Source: Legionella sp. MW5194 (GTDB taxonomy: Bacteria; Pseudomonadota; Gammaproteobacteria; Legionellales; Legionellaceae). Taken from it: a stretch of DNA of 64,000 nucleotides. The stretch is taken from assembly GCF_016864235.1 (NCBI RefSeq), contig NZ_CP045732.1:682001-746000 (forward strand), read 5' to 3'. The notes beneath the pieces were generated by a model that saw only the letters and a program-made list of their open reading frames with translations, was not told where the DNA came from and did no database searches. A program made the position numbers and the translations under genes. Positions 54,453 through 63,107 of this stretch are shown one piece after another (within the stretch, counting starts at the first letter, position 1; the number at the start of each line of letters is the position of its first letter).

Positions 54453-54814
54453 GGTGCAAAGTCCAGGGGAGTAAATCAAGACGTTTGTTCAATAGTGTTT
54501 AAGCTACTATCCAACCCGCCATCGATGCATGAACAGGCTTCCTTATCATTTTTAAGATGGTAATTGTCCCGCCTTGAGACAAGTATGTATCTTAGTTTTG
54601 CATGATTTAATTGCCATTGTAGCTTTAATTTGGCATAATTGTTTTTATTTTGTTCAGTCGGTTGTAATGATGCGCAATTGCTTGCGGAATATGTCAAGAT
54701 TAACCCCTTCTCAAGAACGCAATTATATCTTTTCAAATACTCATTCAATCCCAACCATATTTATAAATCTTAAGTGACTCAAATAATCTTTGTTAACCGT
54801 TTCCAGGAAACTCC
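54453..54814. other. chromosomal intergenic stretch after the insertion
   Basis: Begins with GGTGC (54453-54457), the outer target duplication. No gene is supported. It would originally have followed directly on 15646, forming a gap of about 370 bp between the 510-residue and 1083-residue orphan genes. Confidence 0.6.
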
Positions 54815-57800
54815 ATGAAACCAAACCAATTTTTATACAATAATCTTTTAATCGCCAAAGAAACAATCGGGATGCTTTTCAAGAAGCTCAATATTATTAG
54901 TGAACATGGGGCGAATGCCCGCTATGCGTTATTTTATATCACTGCAGCTCTCCCGGTGTACCAACAAAACAAGGATGCAATTCCCGAGGCTGAATTCAAG
55001 CTTTTATGCCAAATAATTCCAACCCAGCCTAAAGAAAGTACTTTACTCGGAAAGCTAATCTCTACTTTGATATCGGTTAACGATTTGTTGAATAAGCGCT
55101 CTCCTGATCCTAAGCGTTTAAAATTGATTCAAGAGAGTTTAGAAAAGCTTCCAGATTCTGTATTTAAGGAAATTAGCGCATTAAAAACCAGCTTTACAGC
55201 CGATGCGATTTGCTTTCAATTAAAGAAGCCAATTAGATTAATCGAGCCTCCGTTAAACAGTGATCATGGAATTGTCATGGTGAGAGAGGCTCTGAAAAAC
55301 TCACAATCATCGGATAGCATTTCTGATGAGACGTCGTTTTTAACGGCGCTGGAAAAATCGATAAAGTCTGGAGTATGCACTGCGGAGTTTTTCAAAGAAT
55401 TACTCGATTACTATTGTGATGAACGATTCAGCATAGAAGAACTTTGCTTTATAGTAGGCCTCTGCTATGAGCAAAGTAAGGATAAAAACGCTTTTTGTAA
55501 AGTGTTTCTCACCGCCTATCAAAAAATATATGATGACATTCTACGAAAATCGCCAAGAAAGAATCGTTTGCTTAACGCAATGGGCAGTATTTTACCGCTA
55601 CTGAGTGAACAATTACCACCTAATCGATTAATTCCACTGTGTGACGAAATAAATTTTCAACTGGCTGACCCTAGAGCCGCAGAAAATGATAAAGCCTATT
55701 ATTGTTATCAAACAATAATGTTGCTTTATAAGGAAGGGGAAGAATGGCCTCAATTATTGAACCATAACTCTACTCACAGAGCTGTTTTTTCTGTATTTGT
55801 TCTCGATACGGATCCTCGCCTTTGCTCCGCATTTCGTGACATGAGCAAGAATGCTGCGGCAGATATTCTATTATCCAGTTCGCCGCTACTAAGACAACTC
55901 CCCTTATTTATGCAAAATATGTTTTATGAGCAACCTGACTCCATTAAAAAGGAATTAATTAGTTTGATTGAGCTTTATACGCAGGTAAATAACAATGCTC
56001 CAGAACACCAGCAAAGAAATATAACCCTGTTCTTTTTTAAATATCATGAGGTAATTCAACAGCTAATTACCATTATGGGAGTGGAGGGAATACGGTATTT
56101 AAGGAGCCATTTAGCTGGTACTGTACTAAATCTTGAACGAACTATCGATTCGATGCCCTTATTACCGGAAGAGTTGCAAAAAAGATTGGCAGGTTATTTT
56201 TCCGAACACACTCTTTCTCAAAAAGAATCTCCTGAGCAAATTAAGGCATTTAAAACCTGTTTGATAGTATTAGGCGCCTTAATTAGCATGTTAGTCCATA
56301 AAACGGATAATAAAGAAGAATTAGCCCTTGCTGATTTTCATATCAGTTTCGCAAAAGGAAAGCCACAGGAATTTCTTTTAGCTCTTGCAAAAATGTTGTT
56401 ACAGAAAATCCTCTTTGAGAAAGGAATCCTATTAACTCCTGAAGACATTATTAAAATTTTTAAACGAATCGATCCTGCTCAATTTGTACAACTTGCCGCT
56501 GCAAGTCAACATATGCAAAACGACCCGTACAGAGAAATTTATCTACATCTTCTGCAACTTGACTTGCTTGGAGGTGATGTCGATGGATTTTTGCATAGTG
56601 TAGAACAAGAAAATGAACTCGGCTCTGGTTTGGCTAAACATAATAGGGCAATTAGAGAAAAACTGAAACAAAAGGGTATTTCTCCAGAAAAGGCTCTCAA
56701 CTATCAAAAACAGTTTGATTTTATTGCTACGGCTGGCGATGAAAAAAATTTAGGTCATGGAAATCAATTTCTGGTTTTATGGAATTACCTGGTTCAATTA
56801 AAGCAGGAGGCACAAAAGGTTCTTGATTCGCAACAGATCGAAGAGACGAAACAAGTCTTTCAGGTAAAGGCGATAATAACTTCTATCAATACCCTGGAGA
56901 AAAGTATTGATGTGAATGCGCCTAATCAGAATATGGCCATTATTGCGGCTCTACAAAAATCAATAGCCCAACCTTTAATTGAGAAGATCAATAACAATAT
57001 CCAAGCTCTGGTCAATGGGAAAAATAAAACAGCAATTTCCCGCGGGTTTTATGAATTTGCCGAGCATGTGCAACAACAATGGGCTTTGATTGATAAAGAA
57101 GAAAAAAAGAAAGAGCAAGCAGAAAAAACGGGCATTCACTATTTCAGCGTCGAGCAATGGCCAAAAGAAAGACTGATGACTTTCTTTTTGGGGGATGAAG
57201 TGGGGTGTTGTCTCGCTACAACCAGTTCGCAATTTCAAGCCATGGTCCAACGACGCATGGATGATGCATTATTGTTTCACGTTGCTGTGGATAAGGTGAC
57301 TGGACGGGCTGCTGCGCTTATTTGGTTATATTTGGCTGAAACCAAGGATGGAAAAATTGTATTAGTCGCAAATTTCTTTGAAGTGAATGCCAGGTACGCT
57401 GTTGATGACAAATTAAGACATTCATTACTAAACGGATTATTAACATTTACAGAGCAATATTTAAAAGATAATCCCAAAATCAGCGGATTTTATATGAATA
57501 AGCTTTCTTATGGTTGGAATAGTCAGGATTTAAATAGTTATCCTGTCGTTGATTTGCCCCTCGCAGATAAATTGGGTGGACCTTATATTCCTGGTGTAGA
57601 AATTAAGAATCTTGACTTGTCAGACAGTTCGGTTCGCGAGCAACTAACGATGCTAACGCAGCAGAAATATTATCTTGTTTCCTTGGATAAACACCAGTTT
57701 CATCAGTTTGATTCGTCTGTTTTAGCAAAAGGTCCATTCAGTCAATTATTGCAAAAAGAAACGATTATTGAGTGTGCGGTTTCTACTTTATTAAAAGATG

Positions 57801-58066
57801 AACAGAATATTGATAAAATTAGACTGGCAGTTATTCAGCAACATGCGCTAGAACTGACACCATTTTATAGTACCCCTGTTGAGAAGGATCCAGTGTTTGC
57901 TCAGGATGTGATTGATGCAATTAATAAAATTACACTACTGCGTAAACCATCTGTTATCGAGGGCAACCCATCCATGTTTTTCTTTTTAACCGAGCCCCTT
58001 GAGTCTAAAAAAGAAATGGATGTAGGTAACTCCCCAAAACATCATGGCAATATAAATTTTCAATAA
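54815..58066 (+). CDS. very large orphan protein, effector-like
   Basis: I do not recognise this 1083-residue soluble protein. The first 800 residues are almost entirely helical with HEAT/ARM-like spacing (for example LAKMLLQKILFEKGILLTPE). A charged coiled-coil stretch (VQQQWALIDKEEKKKEQAEK) at about 750-770 is followed by a mixed alpha/beta C-terminal domain with GDEVGCCLATTSSQFQAM and VTGRAAALIWLYLAETKDGK, which could be enzymatic, perhaps a GNAT-like fold. No signal peptide. Size and architecture fit Legionella secreted effectors, but there is no direct evidence. ATG follows CCAGGAAACTCC. Confidence 0.6.
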   Translation: MKPNQFLYNNLLIAKETIGMLFKKLNIISEHGANARYALFYITAALPVYQQNKDAIPEAEFKLLCQIIPTQPKESTLLGKLISTLISVNDLLNKRSPDPKRLKLIQESLEKLPDSVFKEISALKTSFTADAICFQLKKPIRLIEPPLNSDHGIVMVREALKNSQSSDSISDETSFLTALEKSIKSGVCTAEFFKELLDYYCDERFSIEELCFIVGLCYEQSKDKNAFCKVFLTAYQKIYDDILRKSPRKNRLLNAMGSILPLLSEQLPPNRLIPLCDEINFQLADPRAAENDKAYYCYQTIMLLYKEGEEWPQLLNHNSTHRAVFSVFVLDTDPRLCSAFRDMSKNAAADILLSSSPLLRQLPLFMQNMFYEQPDSIKKELISLIELYTQVNNNAPEHQQRNITLFFFKYHEVIQQLITIMGVEGIRYLRSHLAGTVLNLERTIDSMPLLPEELQKRLAGYFSEHTLSQKESPEQIKAFKTCLIVLGALISMLVHKTDNKEELALADFHISFAKGKPQEFLLALAKMLLQKILFEKGILLTPEDIIKIFKRIDPAQFVQLAAASQHMQNDPYREIYLHLLQLDLLGGDVDGFLHSVEQENELGSGLAKHNRAIREKLKQKGISPEKALNYQKQFDFIATAGDEKNLGHGNQFLVLWNYLVQLKQEAQKVLDSQQIEETKQVFQVKAIITSINTLEKSIDVNAPNQNMAIIAALQKSIAQPLIEKINNNIQALVNGKNKTAISRGFYEFAEHVQQQWALIDKEEKKKEQAEKTGIHYFSVEQWPKERLMTFFLGDEVGCCLATTSSQFQAMVQRRMDDALLFHVAVDKVTGRAAALIWLYLAETKDGKIVLVANFFEVNARYAVDDKLRHSLLNGLLTFTEQYLKDNPKISGFYMNKLSYGWNSQDLNSYPVVDLPLADKLGGPYIPGVEIKNLDLSDSSVREQLTMLTQQKYYLVSLDKHQFHQFDSSVLAKGPFSQLLQKETIIECAVSTLLKDEQNIDKIRLAVIQQHALELTPFYSTPVEKDPVFAQDVIDAINKITLLRKPSVIEGNPSMFFFLTEPLESKKEMDVGNSPKHHGNINFQ

Positions 58067-58077
58067 TGCATTTAACT

Positions 58078-58107
58078 CTCCCACCTCAGGCAGCGCTGAG
58101 GGGGAGT
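58078..58107. terminator. strong hairpin after the 1083-residue gene
   Basis: CTCCCACCTCAG (58078-58089) pairs with CTGAGGGGGAG (58096-58107) around a 6-nt loop, 12 bp after the stop codon. There is no T-tract, so it may be a weak terminator or an mRNA-protecting hairpin. Confidence 0.5.
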
Positions 58108-58321
58108 ATGTATTAACTCAGGCCGGTGATAAGTTTTCTTGCGGGAAGAGTTGGAAATAAACGAAGTGGACAGTTATTTGTCGCATGCACATTTTTGAAC
58201 CCAAGAGTTCCTTCAAAAAAAGGCTTGATTACCTGGTTGCCCGCACGTATACCAGAACATTTCTACCGAACCAGTTTTGTCATAACGTGTTGATTGATAT
58301 TCCTTTATAGATAAAGATGTC

Positions 58322-59164
58322 TTAAACCCTTGTGAAACAGCGAGAGCCAACATCCTGCATCAGCTGAATGAATACATTAAATGATTGCAGATCGCGATTA
58401 TGGTATGGCTTTTTTCTTCGAAAAATAAAACGAAATAACGCAATTTTAGATGCGCAAGCGAATACGGCTTCCTGTACTTCCATTCTATCCTGTCGCAAAT
58501 AATTTAAAATGATATCAGCCTGCTCCTTGGGGGGGATGTCGAGCCGCAGAGAAGAGGACAACAAATACAATAACCAATCACGTGCCTGGGCTAAATGGAT
58601 GGGCATTAGCGTACCGGGGTCGTCTTCAAAATCAACAAAAGCAACAGGCCGATCGTCCCCGGCAATCATATTACGAATAAAGGCCTGGCTTAAGTAAGCC
58701 CCTTGGTGGTGAGCATCAAGAATCGCGGCCAGTGCTTGTTCCCAATAAAAAACCGCAGGCTGCTGACCGGGATTTTTCAGAAAAAATTCAACGTTGCAGT
58801 GACCCAGACAAGACATTACAAAGTAGTTTTCCCCCACATAAACCACGCTCGGGACCGGAACACCCGCAGCAGACAACGAAATCAGGCGTTTTATTTCAAT
58901 CGCTTGAGTGGGTTGGCCTCCCGGAACAGGAATACCCCGTAGAGCAGGAATGGAAAGCGCTTTTGTTATCAGGGTTAAAATGGAATATCCAATTTTACTG
59001 CGCTTCATGGCTTGCTTTTTAACAACGTAGCACCTTCCTTCATGCTCAAAATGAAATACTCTCTGTTTTGAAATGGCAGCGTGTTCCCCGGTTAATGCAA
59101 TCAATTGTTCCCGTCCAGTCAAGCTTGTTCCAGCAGTAAGATTGCAATTTAATACATTGGTCAT
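58322..59164 (-). CDS. kinase-fold protein (LPS kinase/APH-like)
   Basis: This 280-residue protein has a protein-kinase-like layout: a VVKKQ lysine strand at about residue 48, a helix glutamate in QAIEIKRLISL, a hinge NYFVMSCLG, AHHQGAYLSQAFIRNMIA as the catalytic loop and VAFVDFEDDPG as the DFG-equivalent metal site. Members of this group phosphorylate lipopolysaccharide sugars or small molecules. ATG follows CCAAGGTTTCTG. It stands alone on the reverse strand; its substrate cannot be inferred. Confidence 0.65.
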   Translation of the reverse strand: MTNVLNCNLTAGTSLTGREQLIALTGEHAAISKQRVFHFEHEGRCYVVKKQAMKRSKIGYSILTLITKALSIPALRGIPVPGGQPTQAIEIKRLISLSAAGVPVPSVVYVGENYFVMSCLGHCNVEFFLKNPGQQPAVFYWEQALAAILDAHHQGAYLSQAFIRNMIAGDDRPVAFVDFEDDPGTLMPIHLAQARDWLLYLLSSSLRLDIPPKEQADIILNYLRQDRMEVQEAVFACASKIALFRFIFRRKKPYHNRDLQSFNVFIQLMQDVGSRCFTRV

Positions 59165-59400
59165 CAGAAACCTTGGTGAAGGGTTAGTTTATTTTTGAAA
59201 ATCGGCTGGCAATCATTCGCCATTCTACAACAACCATCCTGACTATCAAGGTGCATAAAGGGCAAGGAAATTGGTTGTCAACATTAGGCTAGTTTCGATA
59301 AGCCTGCCATGTAGCCGGCTGCTATAGTGTATTCGTCATTGAGCGTTTATAATTCGCCTTGATCAGTTTAATGCTCCCCCCTTAAACCAACAGGATAATC

Positions 59401-59742
59401 ATGTCAAATTTGCCTCCATGCCCCCAATGCCACTCAACCTATACTTACGAGGACGGAACCCAATGCATTTGTCCCGAATGTGCGCACGAGTGGATTCCCA
59501 CCATTGAACAACAAAACACGCCATCCGAATCCATTATAAAAGATGCCCATGGCAACGTGTTGCAAGACGGTGATACTGTGACTGTCATTAAGGATTTAAA
59601 GGTCAAAGGCTCATCTCTCACTGTAAAAGTGGGAACCAAAGTTAAAAACATTCGCCTGGTGTCGGGTGAGCATGACATCGATTGCAAAATTGAGGGGATC
59701 GGTGCGATGAAACTAAAATCACAGTATGTAAAAAAATCATGA
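59401..59742 (+). CDS. phnA: PhnA/YjdM-family zinc-ribbon protein
   Basis: This 113-residue protein begins with a zinc ribbon ([27 protein letters not shown]) and continues with the PhnA domain ([27 protein letters not shown], [20 protein letters not shown]). The family name derives from phosphonate operons, but its biochemical role is unsettled. Conserved chromosomal gene; cytosolic. Confidence 0.9.
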   Translation: MSNLPPCPQCHSTYTYEDGTQCICPECAHEWIPTIEQQNTPSESIIKDAHGNVLQDGDTVTVIKDLKVKGSSLTVKVGTKVKNIRLVSGEHDIDCKIEGIGAMKLKSQYVKKS

Positions 59743-59842
59743 CAAGGTAAATCGCCGATCGGGCAACGTCAGGCAGATTAGCGTGAAGTTGCACCGATCA
59801 GGTGGTTTTTTTTCAACACACCATTATCATGAACAGGCTCTT

Positions 59843-61093
59843 TCATGGTTCACCCCTCTCTGAGAAACCCAGGGTCAGCGCACGCAATAATGATTTTTCG
59901 CTGGAAAAGGGCAAATCCTGCTGTAGACTCCAGAATGACACACCGCCAAGCCGTACCGTTTCCTTTGTTTTGTTAGCCAACGAATTATTGCCTTCAACAT
60001 AATCAATTTTGGCCAGCACGGATTGGGGGCTGTCGCAACTGAGGAAACGGGTTTTTGACGTATTTTCCAGTGGAATCAAACCGTAAAAAGTGGTCGCCTG
60101 CCTGCCATTTTTACTCTCATGGATTGCCTGGTTAAACAATTGGTCGCCATAACGCTGATAGGCTTCATCGTAACTGATCTGGCTGCTGATATTGGCATCA
60201 AGGACAGCAACATGAAGACCTGGATAGTGGGTATTGTCGTCTATTTGACGATTCTCCACATAATAGGAGTGGCAATAAAAAGGCAATCCTAAAATCAGCT
60301 GATCGGCCGCCAATCCCTGAGAATAATAATGCTTGATTGCTTTATTACCCGATGTACTGGGATAGGGGTAAGTCGTGTCCTCTTGACGATCAGGTTCATA
60401 GAGCGCGGCCCCAAGCTCGGTACGCGGGCCAAATGTACCGTAATGATCATAGGCCATTATCGTCGTCCAGTTCACGTAGGTTTGCCATTCTTGGGCATTG
60501 GGGTAGTGGCGCCAATAAGCGCTGGTGGCCGGCACGGCATTACTGACACAGTAACCGTCATCCTGAAGAGCTTCATGCAACTGTTTAAGCAGGGTTGTTA
60601 CCCCAGCGATTTCCTTTTCACTGGCCAATAACTCGTTTTCCCAATCGACATCGACACCATCCAGTTGGTATTGGTCAAGTATTTTTTTTAGTGAATGAAC
60701 AAATACCCTGATTTGCTCGTCATTTTCTAAAAAGCGAAAGCCCTCGCGGTCGCCCCAGCCGCCGATGGCGAGCATGATGGGTAAATCGGGCCTCAACTGG
60801 CGTAACTGTTGGATGGTTTTAACATCTTGCGCATGAAGTCTAACCACCGTATTCCCGGCTTCGTCTCTGGCAAAACGTGCAAAGGCATAATTCACCAGGG
60901 TGACCTTATCCAATTGCTCGTTTAATTTGGCGATGTCCTTGTCTTGTAATCCCCAGGACGAGTCAGCGCCCAGATAGGCGATGACCCGCTGGTGTTTTTT
61001 TTGTTGCACAGCGCAGTACGGTGTCCATGCCAGGGCAACCGGAGTCGCCAGGCTCAGTATCAAGGCAGTCAGGGGCAGTCGGAAACTGGTCAT
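59843..61093 (-). CDS. exported GH18 chitinase
   Basis: This 416-residue glycoside hydrolase family 18 enzyme has a signal peptide (LTALILSLATPVALA), the SxGG-type strand MLAIGGWGDREGF and the catalytic DGVDVDWE at 145-152 with E152 as acid/base, then MAYDHYG and a C-terminal GVSFWSLQQDLP barrel strand. It hydrolyses chitin or related GlcNAc polymers. Legionella secretes GH18 chitinases by its type II system; this one has the export signal needed for that route. Confidence 0.88.
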   Translation of the reverse strand: MTSFRLPLTALILSLATPVALAWTPYCAVQQKKHQRVIAYLGADSSWGLQDKDIAKLNEQLDKVTLVNYAFARFARDEAGNTVVRLHAQDVKTIQQLRQLRPDLPIMLAIGGWGDREGFRFLENDEQIRVFVHSLKKILDQYQLDGVDVDWENELLASEKEIAGVTTLLKQLHEALQDDGYCVSNAVPATSAYWRHYPNAQEWQTYVNWTTIMAYDHYGTFGPRTELGAALYEPDRQEDTTYPYPSTSGNKAIKHYYSQGLAADQLILGLPFYCHSYYVENRQIDDNTHYPGLHVAVLDANISSQISYDEAYQRYGDQLFNQAIHESKNGRQATTFYGLIPLENTSKTRFLSCDSPQSVLAKIDYVEGNNSLANKTKETVRLGGVSFWSLQQDLPFSSEKSLLRALTLGFSERGEP

Positions 61094-61273
61094 CGCTCAT
61101 TCTCAGTCATTTGCATGGAGCCGATTGTAGTTTTTTAGACCATGGATGGGTTACTGTTCTTTTTGACAGGGTTGAAGCAGCGAGAACAAAGCCAATGGAA
61201 TAACAGCCAGGGCAACAGGCGTTATCCTGGCCTTCAAAAGATTCTTCTTATCCTGTTGGCTCTGCATTCGCCA

Positions 61274-62833
61274 TTAATGGTTAACAGGCGAGTTACCGGG
61301 TTGCTTAACTTCATCCGATGAAGAAGTTGGTTTTACCTCATGAAAAAAATTGACTTTACTGAGAGAACTTGCCACTTTCGCCTCCGCCTCAAGGACCTGA
61401 GCCACGACTTCCTTAAGCCGCAGGGTCATCTTTTGAATATCGCCAAACCCGATGTAGCCGTAATGGGCTGTGATACGAATATTATTGGGGGGTCTGGTGT
61501 CCACTTCAAACTGACCCAGTGAGCTTGGCTTTTTCAATTCTTCTTCCACAAGGCTGACATTTTTAAGTCCCTTAATGCGAAACACAAGGGTAGCCCCTCG
61601 CTCTTCGGCCTGTTCAGGGGTGATCAGTTGAATCGTATCCCCCAAATGCTTCTTGAGAAGCGCCAACAGGTAGAGGGTGAGGCATTCCGACTTGGCTATT
61701 AATTTATCCCACCCAATGTCAGCCATGGTTTTAACATAGGTTTGAATGGGTGCCAGGGCAACGGGTGAGGCATTGCTTGTCCGAAAAGCGTGTGCCCCTT
61801 GCGTGGCCATAATGGTTGGTGTAAAGCCATTAATGCAGCCAAACACTTTCCCGGACTCCGCGGCTTTCCAGCCCTGGATTGGGGGATACCTGTTGAGGTC
61901 CGTGTTTTGGTTAACATAAATACCAAAAGGACTGCCCGCCGTGCCGCTGCAATGCTTATAACTGCATCCTACGGCATAAGTGACTACCTCAAGTTTTTTA
62001 AGGTTAATGGGTCGATTGCCGACGGTGTGTGCCAAATCAAGCCCGACGATGATGTGGTTGTCCTCGATGGTTTTTTTCAGCGCCTGTAAAATAAAGGCAA
62101 GGTTCAGACGCTGCCCTGTATTAAAGACCAGGTCCGATAAGTGCAATACCTGGATTTCATGAGCGTGCTGTTTTACGAACTCGATAATGGCTTGTGAACT
62201 GTACAAACCATTTTCATCTGCTGACAATTTTAAGGTGAGTGCATCCGGGGTGGGTGCCTGGTTATCCAGAAACAAGTCAAAATTTTTGGCGGTTTGTAGT
62301 TGTCGCTTAATCACGGAATGAACAACCGCCTGATCAGAAAAAAATTCGGTTGCCAGATGGCAGATTTTTGTTTTTCCCGTTTTCCAGTCTTTTAAGGTGG
62401 GCTTGTAAAACGTATCCAGCAGATTGCCTAAATTGGTGGATAGTCCTGCCTGGGTAAAAACAAACTCGCAGGGATCGTCAAAACCCAACAGCGCTTGCAT
62501 GGCTAAAACAGATTGCGGGTCTACATCGCAATCAAACCAATTACCCCCAAGGGATGCGGTGTCAGGAAAATGGCCTGAGTGAAGTTGCTCACGCTGCAAT
62601 TTTAAAATGGCTTCGATGGCATGGATAGTTGGCACAAATACCGGGCCTAAGGAGTGGCCGGCAAAAGGTGTGATTGGGCCTAAATCGAATAAGGCTTTTA
62701 AATTGAGAGGATCGTGCTTATCCAGCTCTGCCGCAAACTCGGCACTCAACGCGTTTTCTTCTGTTTTAAGCCGTTCTGCAAACGCTTTCGGGTCAGAGGT
62801 TAACAATTGCTTTATTTCCGTATTGGATAACAT
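61274..62833 (-). CDS. kynU: kynureninase-like PLP enzyme
   Basis: This protein of 519 residues is a fold-type I PLP enzyme with kynureninase features: SLGPVFVPTIHAIEAI near the N terminus, NWFDCDVDP, a cofactor aspartate in GLDLAHTVGNRP, and the lysine in CSYKHCSGTAGSPFGIYV (K294). It should cleave kynurenine or 3-hydroxykynurenine to anthranilates. It is about 100 residues longer than typical kynureninases, with an extra helical C-terminal tail ending in a Ser/Pro-rich segment. The canonical SYKYLN motif reads SYKHCS, so substrate preference may differ. ATG 62833 follows CAGGGAGCTGTTG. Confidence 0.75.
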   Translation of the reverse strand: MLSNTEIKQLLTSDPKAFAERLKTEENALSAEFAAELDKHDPLNLKALFDLGPITPFAGHSLGPVFVPTIHAIEAILKLQREQLHSGHFPDTASLGGNWFDCDVDPQSVLAMQALLGFDDPCEFVFTQAGLSTNLGNLLDTFYKPTLKDWKTGKTKICHLATEFFSDQAVVHSVIKRQLQTAKNFDLFLDNQAPTPDALTLKLSADENGLYSSQAIIEFVKQHAHEIQVLHLSDLVFNTGQRLNLAFILQALKKTIEDNHIIVGLDLAHTVGNRPINLKKLEVVTYAVGCSYKHCSGTAGSPFGIYVNQNTDLNRYPPIQGWKAAESGKVFGCINGFTPTIMATQGAHAFRTSNASPVALAPIQTYVKTMADIGWDKLIAKSECLTLYLLALLKKHLGDTIQLITPEQAEERGATLVFRIKGLKNVSLVEEELKKPSSLGQFEVDTRPPNNIRITAHYGYIGFGDIQKMTLRLKEVVAQVLEAEAKVASSLSKVNFFHEVKPTSSSDEVKQPGNSPVNH

Positions 62834-63107
62834 CAACAGCTCCCTGGTTAATTAGCCGTTCTGAGACGGTGCAGTATGCTGTGTTCCCGATTCCAGAGCA
62901 ACTCCTTATTTGTCATTTGTTCTATGAAGGTCAATCAGACTGCCTTACTAACCAACCCTAAACCTACTGCACATCCGCTTCGGAGAGTCATCATACAGTT
63001 CCTGCATTCGTACGCCTAAGCATTATATTTTCACTATTTATTCAAAATATAATAAAATGTCTCACAATGATTAATTTTGTTTCATTAATGGGTAAGTAGA
63101 AATCACT

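Noticed and set aside
51849-54457. IS21 copy 3 as a simple transposition into traU
   Set aside because: Flanks GGTGG and GGTGC are not an exact duplication, and traU does not continue on the right side in any frame.
59802-61203. forward-strand reading frames over the chitinase gene
   Set aside because: They are shadows of the leftward gene, with no start signals or recognisable products.
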